A stretch of 64,000 nt of DNA, taken from positions 496,394 through 560,393 of the forward strand of contig NZ_LMEF01000001.1 of assembly GCF_001427905.1 (NCBI RefSeq), read 5' to 3'. The translations under genes and the position numbers were made by a program. Source of the stretch: Flavobacterium sp. Root420. GTDB lineage: Bacteria; Bacteroidota; Bacteroidia; Flavobacteriales; Flavobacteriaceae. Shown here piece by piece: positions 52,453 to 61,708 of the stretch (positions are counted from its first letter, which is position 1; the number at the start of each line of letters is the position of its first letter). The notes under the pieces were generated by a model. The model saw only the letters and a program-made list of their open reading frames with translations, was not told the DNA's origin and searched no databases.

Positions 52453-53283
52453 CTAATTTTCATTTTCTGGGGCCTTGTAACTCCATCTTCTCATTTCGTT
52501 AAGCTCTTCCTCCACCTTAATTACTTCGGCTGGAATAACTTTTAAAAATGATGGATGTTGTTCTATAGCGTACTCTACTTTTTCTACAATCTCTTCAATT
52601 GTATCGTTTTCATAATCAATATCAAGTGGTTCTTTGATAATGAACGATTGAAGAATTCCTTTTTTCTTAGTTCGTAATCCCTTTTTATCAAATGAGCGAC
52701 GGAAACCGTCAATAACAATCGGAATAACAATAGGTTTGTGTTGCTTAATTATATGTGCAGTTCCTTTACGAACTGGTTTGAATGATTTTGTAGTTCCTTG
52801 CGGAAACGTAATTACCCAACCATCTGCAAGGGCAATTCTGATATTCTCAGTATCATTTGGATTTACGTCTCTTTTTTCAGTCACGTCAACACCTTTAGCA
52901 CGCCAGGTTCTTTCAACTGTTATAGCGCCCGCATAAGCCATAATTCTAGGTAATAAACCGGCTTTCATTGTTTCTTTGGCAGCAACATAATATAAGTTCA
53001 TCTTCGGTTGCCATAAATAACCGATATTTTTAATTGTATCCTGACGTCCGCTTAAACTTGCGTTAAACACATGAAACATTGCTACAACATCGGCAAAATA
53101 AGTCTGATGATTGGATATAAATAATACATTCGTATCCGGCAATGTTTTAATAATCTCAGATCCTTCGATCTGTAATTCATTAAAACCCCTATATCTTCTA
53201 TGCGTCATGGCACCCAAAATACGGATTAACCATTTCTTGATGAATAATATATGTCCGAAAGGATTTCGTTTAAACAATCCCAT
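52453..53283 (-). CDS. PlsC-family acyltransferase with unusual motifs
   Basis: I choose the start at 53283 (MGLFKRNPFGHILFIKKW), which lies just after a TATGTTTG promoter box, over the longer frame to 53361. The 276-residue protein has the lysophospholipid acyltransferase fold. Motif I reads SNHQTYFADVV, with five rather than four residues between histidine and aspartate. Motif III reads FPQGTTKS, with glutamine in place of the usual glutamate. AGAITVERTWR and IVIPIVIDGFRR are the other family segments. The changes suggest a distinct subfamily. The likely substrate is a lipid acyl acceptor at the inner membrane. Confidence 0.85.
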   Translation of the reverse strand: MGLFKRNPFGHILFIKKWLIRILGAMTHRRYRGFNELQIEGSEIIKTLPDTNVLFISNHQTYFADVVAMFHVFNASLSGRQDTIKNIGYLWQPKMNLYYVAAKETMKAGLLPRIMAYAGAITVERTWRAKGVDVTEKRDVNPNDTENIRIALADGWVITFPQGTTKSFKPVRKGTAHIIKQHKPIVIPIVIDGFRRSFDKKGLRTKKKGILQSFIIKEPLDIDYENDTIEEIVEKVEYAIEQHPSFLKVIPAEVIKVEEELNEMRRWSYKAPENEN

Positions 53284-53313
53284 AGCTACGTTTTGTATTT
53301 TTTTGTTAAGTCG

Positions 53314-53321
53314 CAAACATA
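53314..53321 (-). promoter_or_regulatory. -7 box (TATGTTTG) of the acyltransferase gene
   Basis: Read on the minus strand, TATGTTTG matches TAnnTTTG. It lies 30 bases upstream of the ATG at 53283 and within the longer alternative frame. Confidence 0.45.
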
Positions 53322-53408
53322 CAAAAATTATTCTTTTAGCGACAGTTTTAAACAATTTCAACCAGAAGTTGTTAATGTAATGAATACTAAATTGTTATTT
53401 TATTGTCT

Positions 53409-54065
53409 TTAGAGTTTTTCTCCAAAAGTTATTTTTAAGACTTCTCTCAGTTCGCTCAAAATCATAGCAGTTGCTCCCCAGACAATATGATTTTGAATAT
53501 TAAATGCAGGAACTAAGATATCGATAGCATAAGAAGTTGACAATGTGGTTTCGATAATTATTTCATCGTCTAAAAAGACAGATAAAGGTAGTTCAATAAT
53601 ATCAGCAACTTCTCTGATGTCAGGATAAAATGAAAGTTCTTCTTTTGCAATTCCTAAAAAAGGATGCACTAAAAAATTACTTGGCGGAATATAAACCGGT
53701 GTAAACTTCTTAATTATTTCAATTTTTTCCAATGAAACACCAACTTCTTCTTCCGTTTCACGCAGAGCAGTTTCTTCAAAATTGATATCTGAAATTTCAT
53801 ATTTCCCTCCAGGAAAGGCAATTTGAGAGGAATGAACGCCATTATAAGCATTCCTTACAATTAAAACTAAATGCGTTTCATCATTTTTAGGATAAAACAA
53901 CATCATTACGGCTGCTATTCTGGGATTTTTTGTTTTTAAATCAATACTTCTAAGTTCTTCAAGGCGTCCTTTTGGAGCCATTTTAAGGTGGGCCAAATTT
54001 GCCGGCAATTCAACTGGAATTAAATTAGGAACATATTGCAAAAAATCTTGAAAATTCATCTTCAA
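53409..54065 (-). CDS. Nudix hydrolase, CoA pyrophosphatase (UPF0035) type
   Basis: A 218-residue cytoplasmic enzyme. The Nudix box is complete: GGKYEISDINFEETALRETE followed by EEVGV, with the pattern GX5EX7REUXEEXGU. The upstream segment VHSSQIAFPGGKYE carries the UPF0035 signature that marks CoA and NADH pyrophosphatases such as YeaB/NudL. The start may equally be the second ATG two codons later. It is divergent from the DUF4268 gene. Confidence 0.9.
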   Translation of the reverse strand: MKMNFQDFLQYVPNLIPVELPANLAHLKMAPKGRLEELRSIDLKTKNPRIAAVMMLFYPKNDETHLVLIVRNAYNGVHSSQIAFPGGKYEISDINFEETALRETEEEVGVSLEKIEIIKKFTPVYIPPSNFLVHPFLGIAKEELSFYPDIREVADIIELPLSVFLDDEIIIETTLSTSYAIDILVPAFNIQNHIVWGATAMILSELREVLKITFGEKL

Positions 54066-54151
54066 AGTTTATTTTTGTATTTTCATATAAAATATAAATA
54101 TACTCCAGAAAACACAGTTTCACAAGTTTTCCAGAATCAAAGCCCATAAAA

Positions 54152-54586
54152 ATGTACAGCAGAGAAGAATCACAAAAGATAAAAAGAGAATTTTGGGTGG
54201 CTTTCGCCGAAAAATATCCACGCAAATGGGTTCTTTATGACACTAAAATAAAAGACTTTTCTTTTAAATTTTTCGTTGATAACAAAAAAGCCCAGGTTTT
54301 AATTGATATCGAGCACAGAAGTGATGAAAAACGAAATGCTTACTTCGAAAAAATAGAAGCTTTAAAAAATATTCTGGAAGAAGAATTTGTTTCTGATTTG
54401 GTTTACGAGAAAAACTACACTTTAGAAAGCAGTAAAACCATTAGCCGAATTTGGGTTGAAAAACAAGGAGTTGGTTTTAGTAATCGCAATAATTGGGATA
54501 CTATTTTCGATTTCTTTTTTGAAAAAATGAATGCACTGGAAATGTTTTATCTGGAGTATGATGAGTTTATTAAGGATATTTCTTAG
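54152..54586 (+). CDS. DUF4268 protein
   Basis: A 144-residue cytoplasmic protein with the features of DUF4268: REFWVAFAEKYPRKWVLYDT near the start, then FVDNKKAQVLIDIEHRSDEK and IFDFFFEKMNALEMFYLEYD near the end. DUF4268 is related to nuclease-like or restriction-associated domains in some proteins but no activity has been shown for this short form. No restriction genes are nearby. It is a single gene ending before a terminator. Confidence 0.85.
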   Translation: MYSREESQKIKREFWVAFAEKYPRKWVLYDTKIKDFSFKFFVDNKKAQVLIDIEHRSDEKRNAYFEKIEALKNILEEEFVSDLVYEKNYTLESSKTISRIWVEKQGVGFSNRNNWDTIFDFFFEKMNALEMFYLEYDEFIKDIS

Positions 54587-54636
54587 GAAGGTTCTGAGGT
54601 TCTGAGACGCTAAGTTTCTAAGATTTTTTATAACAA

Positions 54637-54674
54637 TAAAACCCGATAAGCATTTTGAACTTATCGGGTTTGTT
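54637..54674. terminator. Bidirectional terminator
   Basis: AACCCGATAA pairs with TTATCGGGTT across an 11-base loop, between the convergent DUF4268 gene and the gene ending at 54714. Confidence 0.8.
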
Positions 54675-54713
54675 ATTTTATCTAAAAGTATTAATTCTTG
54701 ATTTCCTAATAAA

Positions 54714-55124
54714 TTACACACTAGACATATTATAAACGATAATATGATCGTCGTAGTTAATATAAAGTTGTTTACGGTATTCTTGCTTTTTACGTGTAAT
54801 AATAGATAACTTGCATTCTCGTCCATCATTGTCTTTACATATGAAAGAATAAACAATATCAGTATCGTTTTCTTCTCTCTCAATGTAATTCAAAATATTA
54901 AAAAGTTGAATTTCCTGCGAATAAACTACAATTCGATGCTTATTAGTATCCAGAATTACGGATAAATTCACTAAGTCAAGATTCGACCAATCACCCCACT
55001 TTCCTCTTTCGTTTTTTTCTAAAACACTAAATCCAGAAGTTTTAAATTGATAAGACTGACTCTGAACCTGTTGCAGACCAAATGCTAAAAAAAGTAATAT
55101 TATGTAGGTTCGTATAAAATTCAT
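54714..55124 (-). CDS. Hypothetical exported protein
   Basis: A 136-residue protein with a signal peptide (TYIILLFLAFGLQQVQSQ). The mature part is a beta-rich domain (WGDWSNLDLVNLSVILDTNK, then RKQLYINYDDHIIVYNMSSV) and has two cysteines in ICKDNDGRECKLS. No known domain is recognised. It lies 20 bases after the nitronate monooxygenase gene on the same strand and may share its transcript. Confidence 0.75.
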   Translation of the reverse strand: MNFIRTYIILLFLAFGLQQVQSQSYQFKTSGFSVLEKNERGKWGDWSNLDLVNLSVILDTNKHRIVVYSQEIQLFNILNYIEREENDTDIVYSFICKDNDGRECKLSIITRKKQEYRKQLYINYDDHIIVYNMSSV

Positions 55125-55144
55125 ATTGTATTTCTTGCAGATAA

Positions 55145-56089
55145 TTAAAACTCAAATTTAGCTTTTTCTTTGCAGGCAGCTTCAAATTCGACCATCATTT
55201 GTTGAATAATTTGTTTGACTGGAAGAATTTCATGAATCAATCCTGAGATTTGTCCAATTTCAAGTTCTCCTTCTTCGAGATCACCCTCAAACATTCCTTT
55301 TTTAGCTCTGGCACGGCCTAAAAGCTGGATTAAATCTTCTTTAGAAGGACATTTTTCATATAATTCCTGAACATCCTGGTAAAACTTATTTTTAATCAAA
55401 CGTACCGGAGCTAATTCTTTCAAGGTCAAATGAGTATCCCCTTCTTTACTATTAACTATTGTTTCCTTGAAATTATTGTGCGCCGAAGATTCTAAAGAAG
55501 CTGCGAAACGACTTCCAACCTGAACTCCATCTGCGCCTAATATCATCGTGGCCAACATTCCTCTTCCGGTCGCAATACCACCCGCGGCAATAATCGGAAT
55601 CTGAATTTTTTCTTTTACCATCGGAATCAAAGTCAGCGTTGTAGTTTCATCACGCCCGTTGTGTCCGCCGGCTTCAAAACCTTCTGCAACAATAGCATCT
55701 ACTCCTGCTTCTTGTGCTTTTAAGGCAAAAACACTACTACTCACAACATGAACAACTGTTATTCCTTTTTCCTTAAGAAAAGAAGTCCAGGTTTTAGGAT
55801 TTCCTGCTGAAGTAAAAACAATCCTTACTCCTTCTTCAACGACAATATTTATGATTTCTTCAAGGTTTGGATATAACATCGGAATATTAACACCAAAAGG
55901 TTTGTCAGTCGCTTTTTTGCATTTTTGAATGTGCTCGCGTAAAACTTCGGGGTACATGGAACCGGCACCAATAAGACCTAAACCACCTGAATTACTAACC
56001 GCAGAAGCCAGTTTATAACCGCTATTCCAGATCATTCCGCCTTGAATTATTGGATATTTTATATTGAAGAGTTGGGTAATTTTATTCAT
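55145..56089 (-). CDS. Nitronate monooxygenase / FabK-like FMN enzyme
   Basis: A 314-residue cytoplasmic TIM-barrel flavoprotein. The start (FNIKYPIIQGGMIWNSGYKL, then ASAVSNSGGLGLIG) and the stretch EGFEAGGHNGRDETTTLTLI, with the catalytic-type histidine, mark the 2-nitropropane dioxygenase family. IIAAGGIATGRGMLATMILG and ADGVQVGSRFAAS form the phosphate-binding part. The family oxidises alkyl nitronates or, as FabK, reduces enoyl-ACP; FabK is usually flanked by fatty acid synthesis genes, which are absent here. It is followed by the exported protein gene and preceded by the subtilase gene. Confidence 0.88.
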   Translation of the reverse strand: MNKITQLFNIKYPIIQGGMIWNSGYKLASAVSNSGGLGLIGAGSMYPEVLREHIQKCKKATDKPFGVNIPMLYPNLEEIINIVVEEGVRIVFTSAGNPKTWTSFLKEKGITVVHVVSSSVFALKAQEAGVDAIVAEGFEAGGHNGRDETTTLTLIPMVKEKIQIPIIAAGGIATGRGMLATMILGADGVQVGSRFAASLESSAHNNFKETIVNSKEGDTHLTLKELAPVRLIKNKFYQDVQELYEKCPSKEDLIQLLGRARAKKGMFEGDLEEGELEIGQISGLIHEILPVKQIIQQMMVEFEAACKEKAKFEF

Positions 56090-56101
56090 GCAAAAAGGCT
56101 G

Positions 56102-57709
56102 TTATTGTTTGATTATCTTTCCTGTTTTATGCAAACCTTCAGCATCAAAAGTATAGAAATATAGTCCGCTGTTTAGGGCCTCTACAGAAAGAATTGGGTT
56201 TTGATTTGTAATTTGTTTTTCGATTATTTTTTGCCCTAAAACGGAGTAAATTGAGACTAATGCGTCGTAATTTTCATTTGAAAAAGAAAAAGAAACAAAA
56301 TTTTTAGCTGGATTCGGAAATACTGAAAAATCCGAAGAAACCTGAAAATTTTCAACTCCTAAAGTAGATCCGAAATTCGGAATTCCATATCCATAATCAT
56401 TATTTGGATTTGCATATCGATCCGAAATTTCTAAAAGCATTTGTCGAATTTCCTTATTTGTTTTTATTGGAAAAGCCTGCCATAAACATGCAATCATTCC
56501 AGCCATTACCGGACATGAAAATGAAGTTCCGTTAGAAGTTCCAATAGTACCTGAAGCATCAGAAACTACTGTAGCAGTTCCCTGCGCCATTACATCTGGT
56601 TTTATTCGACCATCGAAACTCGGACCAATCGAACTGAAATTAGATTTTATTTTTGCAGCATCTACAGAACCGACTGTGATAACTGAAACAGCATCTGCCG
56701 GACCACCAATATGTGGTTCAGCTGTTCTGCCTTCATTTCCAGCCGAAGCCACCACAATGATTCCTTTACTAAATGCAATTTCTGCACCGCGAGAAATAAA
56801 ATTGGTACTGCCATCCATATCACTATAAATATGGTTATAATTTGGATTCGTAAATCCTGTAAAATAGCCTAACGAAGTTGTAATAATATCAACACCTAAA
56901 CTATCGGCTTTTTCTGCTGCTTCAACCCATAACGATTCTTCGACCGGATTTTCAGTAGCATCATTTTCGGTTATGAATAAATAATACGAGGCATCCGGAG
57001 CTGTACCTACCAATGCATTTTCTTTATAACCTCCCATTGTTGAAAGCACTAATGTTCCGTGATCATCTCCTGTATAAAAATTAGTATTTCGATTCACAAA
57101 ATCATAACCTCCCAAAATCTGATTTTTAGTTTGTAAATTTTGAAAAGGCTGAGCTGTGTTTACGCCTGGAAAACCTGCATCCAATACAGCAATTATTTTT
57201 CCGCTGCCTGTATAATTCTGCTTATGTAGAGCCTGTCCGTTAAGCATCTGAATTTGACTTGTTGAATTTCCATAAGCATAATCAATAGTAGTTTTAAGTT
57301 TGTCGTTCGTTTGAACTTGTTTATGCTCCGAAACTTTTTTAGAAGTAGTATTCAAGGTTCTATTAGCAAAAACAATTTTATCAACAAATGAAAATGATTT
57401 AAGTGCCAGAATAGTAGCCTGAGTTCCACGAATATGAAGTGCATTCAACCATTTTGACTTCGCCATAATGGTAATTCCTGAACTCGCTTTTATTTGACTA
57501 ACATAACTTTTTTCTACAGGAACATCAGTAGTGTTTAAAGCAATATTCTGATTCGTTCTTCGGTCTAAAGAACGTTGCGTAAGCATATCTAAAGGTTTGT
57601 CTAAAAACAGTTGCGAACCTGGCTTATCTTTAAAATAAACCCATGCCTCTTCTTGCGAAAACATCGCAGAAAAAACAAATAATAAAAGAAACGTGAAACC
57701 GTATTTCAT
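56102..57709 (-). CDS. T9SS-exported subtilisin-like serine protease
   Basis: A 535-residue secreted protease with a signal peptide (FTFLLLFVFSAMFSQ). The S8 catalytic triad is visible: the aspartate of AVLDAGFPG, the histidine of GDDHGTLVLSTM and the serine of NGTSFSCPVMAGM. The oxyanion asparagine lies in VASAGNEGRTAEPH. The last 80 residues (FSVFPNPAKNFVSFSF to HKTGKIIKQ) form a type A C-terminal sorting domain of the type IX secretion system, so the protein should be released or attached at the surface. It starts just after mnmA on the same strand (45 bases). Confidence 0.95.
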   Translation of the reverse strand: MKYGFTFLLLFVFSAMFSQEEAWVYFKDKPGSQLFLDKPLDMLTQRSLDRRTNQNIALNTTDVPVEKSYVSQIKASSGITIMAKSKWLNALHIRGTQATILALKSFSFVDKIVFANRTLNTTSKKVSEHKQVQTNDKLKTTIDYAYGNSTSQIQMLNGQALHKQNYTGSGKIIAVLDAGFPGVNTAQPFQNLQTKNQILGGYDFVNRNTNFYTGDDHGTLVLSTMGGYKENALVGTAPDASYYLFITENDATENPVEESLWVEAAEKADSLGVDIITTSLGYFTGFTNPNYNHIYSDMDGSTNFISRGAEIAFSKGIIVVASAGNEGRTAEPHIGGPADAVSVITVGSVDAAKIKSNFSSIGPSFDGRIKPDVMAQGTATVVSDASGTIGTSNGTSFSCPVMAGMIACLWQAFPIKTNKEIRQMLLEISDRYANPNNDYGYGIPNFGSTLGVENFQVSSDFSVFPNPAKNFVSFSFSNENYDALVSIYSVLGQKIIEKQITNQNPILSVEALNSGLYFYTFDAEGLHKTGKIIKQ

Positions 57710-57754
57710 AGTTTACTTTTTTTTAAAGGAAAACCTCCGTAAAAAAGTATAAAG

Positions 57755-58942
57755 CTAAGAAATTACTCCCGAACCAACTAATTCATTATCGAAATACCAG
57801 GCAACAAACTGACCTTCAGTAATAGCAGATTGTGGCTCATCAAAACCAACATACATTCCATCTTCAAATTGGTGTAAAGTAGCTTTTTGAAGAGGCTGAC
57901 GGTAACGAATTCTCGCCATTACTTCCATAGTCTCACCTACTTTTAAAGTCAAATCGGTACGAATCCAATGCACTTCAGATTTTTCGATAAATAAAGCTTT
58001 TTTGAATAATCCCGGATGATTACTGGTTAAACCTGTATAGATCGTATTAGTTTCAACATTAGTCGCAATAATAAACAACGGATCAGTTGTTCCACCAACA
58101 TTCAGGCCTTTTCTTTGACCAATGGTAAAATAATGGGCACCTTGATGTTTCCCAACTACTTTTCCCATTGTTGGAAGATAATTTAGCTTTTGAGCTTCTA
58201 ATTTCAACTCCTCTTCTACTGATAAACCTGCTGGTTTTTCAATATTGTAAATCGGGTCATTCTTATCGATCTGAACAATTTTACCTTCTTTTGGTTGTAA
58301 CTTTTGTTGCAAAAATTCCGGTAAACGTACTTTTCCGATAAAACATAATCCTTGAGAATCTTTCTTTTCAGCCGTTACTAAATCCATTTCAGCAGCGATT
58401 TCACGCACTTCCGGTTTTGTTAAAGCACCGATTGGAAATAATGATTTTGCCAATTGTTCCTGTGACAATTGACATAAAAAATACGACTGATCTTTATTAT
58501 TGTCAGCGCCGGCTATCAATTGATAAACGGGTTTTCCATCAACTTCAATTTCATTTTTTTGGCAATAATGTCCGGTTGCTACATAATCAGCACCAAGACT
58601 TAAGGCAATTTTCATGAAAACATCAAATTTGATTTCGCGGTTGCAAAGTACATCAGGATTTGGAGTTCTCCCTTTTTCGTATTCGTTGAACATATAATCA
58701 ACGATTTTTTCTTTGTATTCCTCGCTTAAATCAACAGTTTGAAACGGTATTCCGAGTTTTTCAGCAACCAGTAAGGCATCATTACTATCCTCTAACCAAG
58801 GACATTCGTTAGAAATAGTAACCGAGTCATCGTGCCAGTTTTTCATAAAAAGGCCAATAACTTCGTATCCTTGTTGCTGCAACAAATAGGCTGCAACACT
58901 CGAATCTACTCCACCAGAAAGTCCAACAACTACACGTTTCAT
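57755..58942 (-). CDS. mnmA: tRNA-specific 2-thiouridylase MnmA
   Basis: A 395-residue cytoplasmic enzyme that adds sulfur to U34 of glutamate, lysine and glutamine tRNAs. The PP-loop is [18 protein letters not shown] at the start. The catalytic cysteines are in [13 protein letters not shown] and [15 protein letters not shown]. The [15 protein letters not shown] and [13 protein letters not shown] segments belong to the central and C-terminal domains. Relative to E. coli MnmA there is an insert including [14 protein letters not shown] near residue 50, as in other Bacteroidota. It begins a transcript that probably includes the subtilase. Confidence 0.97.
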   Translation of the reverse strand: MKRVVVGLSGGVDSSVAAYLLQQQGYEVIGLFMKNWHDDSVTISNECPWLEDSNDALLVAEKLGIPFQTVDLSEEYKEKIVDYMFNEYEKGRTPNPDVLCNREIKFDVFMKIALSLGADYVATGHYCQKNEIEVDGKPVYQLIAGADNNKDQSYFLCQLSQEQLAKSLFPIGALTKPEVREIAAEMDLVTAEKKDSQGLCFIGKVRLPEFLQQKLQPKEGKIVQIDKNDPIYNIEKPAGLSVEEELKLEAQKLNYLPTMGKVVGKHQGAHYFTIGQRKGLNVGGTTDPLFIIATNVETNTIYTGLTSNHPGLFKKALFIEKSEVHWIRTDLTLKVGETMEVMARIRYRQPLQKATLHQFEDGMYVGFDEPQSAITEGQFVAWYFDNELVGSGVIS

Positions 58943-59085
58943 TCTAAATCGTTTATATTTTTACAAGGGTGCAAAGATAAGTCCTATTTTTGATTTTTGC
59001 AGTAGTTTCGATTAGTTTATATAATCCCGCAGTAGACAAAACCTATCGTTTTTTTTAATTACTTTTAATCATCAATAAAAATGTC

Positions 59086-60978
59086 ATGCAAAAATTTGTT
59101 TACAGCTTTATTTTTCTCTTTATAATTACTTCTTTGAGTGCGCAAAGTTATAGCGCTACTTTGCCTAATTACGAAGCCTACAAAACATTCAAAGGCAAAC
59201 CTTTATCTGATAAATTTTCGAATATCGAATCGGTAAAAATTGTTTACGACCTGAGAACAAAAAAAATGTATTATTTCAATAGTACCTTAATTTCTCATCA
59301 TTATGATTTTGTAACCAACTATTTAGGTTATGATAAAGAGGTAGAAATCTTTAACAAAGATAATTACAGCGATACTGAAAAAAACCGGGACTATTTATTG
59401 GGAAACCTCAATCATGTTAAAGGAACTGAAAAATGGATTTTCGAATTAGCAGCTTCAGATCGTATGACCATTCCCCTAATTGAAAACTTTTATAATTTAA
59501 TTATAAAGTCAAGTTTCATTGGCCCGGATTTAAAATTTTACTTAAACAATCCAGAAAAAATGGAATGGTTTCAACAAAATAAATTTAAAATTCCCTGTGT
59601 GAAATCTGACTATATTTTTAATGATATCACCTATCAGGAAGTCGTTTCCGGAAGCACAGTTGGAATCTTAAAACAATATAAAATAAAAGATTTAGAAACA
59701 ACAAAACCAAACTCTGATGAAATTATCATTTTGGATGGAACGCCTGATATCCTGCCAGATGTAAGAGGAATTATTATAAACGAACTTCAGACACCGTTGA
59801 GCCATTTAGTGCTTTTAGGTAAAAATAGAAAGATTCCGATAATGGCGTATACAACCGTTTTAAAGGATAACAATATCAAGAGATTAATTTCTAAGAAAGT
59901 AGAATTAAAAATTGAAATTGATACTTTTTATATCAAAGAAACAACCAAAAAAATAAACCAAAAAACTGCTTCCAAAAAGAAGCAATTGATTATTGATAAC
60001 AGTATTACAGATTTAGTCGACTTAAATTCTATGCCTAAAAAAGGTGTCACTTTTATAGGTTCCAAAGCACAAAATATGTCATATCTCATTGCAATTTCAA
60101 AAGATATTGCAAAAGATATCCCTTTTAAAACTCCCGAAGATGCGCATGCGATTCCTTTTTATTTCTATACTCAACACATTCAAAAGAAATCTATTTCACC
60201 TTTAATCAGCGAACTTTTAGCTTATCCGCATAAAGATTCGACGGTCTGGATCAATCATCAATTGAAAAAAATTCGTGCTGCCATTAAAAAAGAGCCAATT
60301 AATGCCGAGTTAATAGCAAGACTAAATCAAACTTTTAAAAATGCAGCTTTTAAAAATTTCAGATTCAGATCCTCAACCAATGCCGAAGATTTAGATGATT
60401 TTAACGGAGCAGGTTTATATGATTCAAAAACCGGAATTCTTGGCGACAGTATAAAATCCTTCGAAAAAGCAATTAAACAAGTTTGGGCCAGTGTCTGGAA
60501 TGAAGGTTCTTACAATGAAAGAGAACTTTTTGGAATTGATCAACGAAGTATAGCTATGGGAGTTTTGGTACATCGTTCTTTTCCGGATGAATTAGCCAAT
60601 GGAGTAATTATAACACAAAATATCTTCAGAAAAAATTTTCCGGGTATTACGGTCAATATCCAAAAAGGAGAAAATTCAGTTGTTAAACCAGAAAAAGGAG
60701 AAATCTGTGAGCAATTCACAACTTATTACTTAACGCCAGAAAAAACAGCCGATGAAGATTTTAATGTCGATTATACATCCAATTCCAATTTAAACAATAA
60801 TGAACCTTTGTTAAATAGAAAAGAAATGATCAGACTTAATTCTGTTAGTCAAAAAATAGAAACCCAAATGAATCGTTATTGGAAAAAAAACAGACTAAAT
60901 CCAGTTGATATTGAATTTAAAATTGTGGGAGAAAATAGAGATTTATATATTAAACAGGTTAGACCATTTAACGAATAA
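59086..60978 (+). CDS. Exported PEP-synthase/water-dikinase-like protein with phosphohistidine domain before ATP-grasp domain
   Basis: A 630-residue protein with a signal peptide (YSFIFLFIITSLSAQ). After an N-terminal domain of unknown type (about 22-205) comes a phosphohistidine domain (about 212-260), where LQTPLSHLVLLGKNRKIPIM places H240 at the phosphorylated position. The C-terminal ATP-grasp domain (about 318-628) has FRFRSSTNAEDL (428-436), an IEF glutamate near 610 and the closing QVRP (624-627), all typical of PPDK/PEP synthase. The order is that of glucan water dikinases rather than PEP synthase, and the protein carries no PEP-binding barrel. Export is odd for an ATP user. Confidence 0.8.
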   Translation: MQKFVYSFIFLFIITSLSAQSYSATLPNYEAYKTFKGKPLSDKFSNIESVKIVYDLRTKKMYYFNSTLISHHYDFVTNYLGYDKEVEIFNKDNYSDTEKNRDYLLGNLNHVKGTEKWIFELAASDRMTIPLIENFYNLIIKSSFIGPDLKFYLNNPEKMEWFQQNKFKIPCVKSDYIFNDITYQEVVSGSTVGILKQYKIKDLETTKPNSDEIIILDGTPDILPDVRGIIINELQTPLSHLVLLGKNRKIPIMAYTTVLKDNNIKRLISKKVELKIEIDTFYIKETTKKINQKTASKKKQLIIDNSITDLVDLNSMPKKGVTFIGSKAQNMSYLIAISKDIAKDIPFKTPEDAHAIPFYFYTQHIQKKSISPLISELLAYPHKDSTVWINHQLKKIRAAIKKEPINAELIARLNQTFKNAAFKNFRFRSSTNAEDLDDFNGAGLYDSKTGILGDSIKSFEKAIKQVWASVWNEGSYNERELFGIDQRSIAMGVLVHRSFPDELANGVIITQNIFRKNFPGITVNIQKGENSVVKPEKGEICEQFTTYYLTPEKTADEDFNVDYTSNSNLNNNEPLLNRKEMIRLNSVSQKIETQMNRYWKKNRLNPVDIEFKIVGENRDLYIKQVRPFNE

Positions 60979-61536
60979 TCAATAGAAAACCTGTAGATCT
61001 ATTTCATTAGAAACTGTATTAATCAGAATGATTTTAAAATCAAAATCGTCAACATTTATTTTGTGCTGAATCAATTTTCGAATTCTCTGATTATCTAATG
61101 AAAAATCGTCTTCCAAAGGAATTTTAACATCAACAATATTCAAATATTTAGATGCTTTTTTGTTGACTAAAATTGAGGCAAAAATATAAAATCCGATAAT
61201 AATTATTTGAAAGAACAACAACACTTCAATCTTTTCAAACGGATACATTATATCTAAAATAGAAAGTGTGATAGTTGCAAAGAGAAAAATAATGGCATTT
61301 ACGGTAAAAGACTGTGTCCTAAATCTTAAAATGGAGAAAATAGCAAATAATCCAAATCCAATCCCTACTCCAATTTCGATTTTTGTAAATAAATAACACA
61401 AAGAGAAAGTACAAAGACCAACAATTACCATCAATGGATTTATCGTTTCATTATCTTTTCTGTTAGAGAAAAAATACAAAATCAAAATTGAAAAAAACAA
61501 TAATAAAAACCGCCCGGTAAGTTCGTTTAAATCCAT
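60979..61536 (-). CDS. DUF4956 membrane protein
   Basis: A 185-residue protein with five hydrophobic segments in the first 125 residues, including FLLLFFSILILYFFS and LMVIVGLCTFSLCYLFT. The stretch GVGIGFGLFAIFSILRFRTQ is the signature of DUF4956. The soluble C-terminal part (about 126-185) is of mixed alpha/beta type. The function is unknown; members often accompany transport or surface-polymer genes. Its stop codon abuts that of the convergent dikinase-like gene, with no intergenic space. Confidence 0.85.
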   Translation of the reverse strand: MDLNELTGRFLLLFFSILILYFFSNRKDNETINPLMVIVGLCTFSLCYLFTKIEIGVGIGFGLFAIFSILRFRTQSFTVNAIIFLFATITLSILDIMYPFEKIEVLLFFQIIIIGFYIFASILVNKKASKYLNIVDVKIPLEDDFSLDNQRIRKLIQHKINVDDFDFKIILINTVSNEIDLQVFY

Positions 61537-61574
61537 TTACTCAAAGTATTAGCAAATCAAATTTAGAAAAAAGT

Positions 61575-61679
61575 TTGTCACGAATTTCACGAATTGACAC
61601 AAATTACTTATTTTAATTTCTTATTAGTGTAAATTCGTGAAATTGCTTCGCCAATTCGCTAGCGCTCGGGTCGTGTCAA
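61575..61679. repeat. CACGAATT-family inverted repeat interrupted by a smaller element
   Basis: TTGTCACGAATTTCACGAAT on the left is mirrored by GTGTAAATTCGTGAAATT (61627-61644) and TCGTGTCAA (61671-61679) on the right. The right arm is split by 26 bases (61645-61670), which match the element at 687-717. The interruption looks like an insertion of the smaller repeat into the larger one. Confidence 0.65.
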
Positions 61680-61708
61680 AAAAAATAGTCGTAAAATGGC
61701 TATTTATA

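Noticed and set aside
54422..54883. 153-residue minus-strand ORF across the DUF4268 gene, a terminator and the next gene
   Set aside because: It spans a terminator and two real genes in other frames and has no recognisable protein features.
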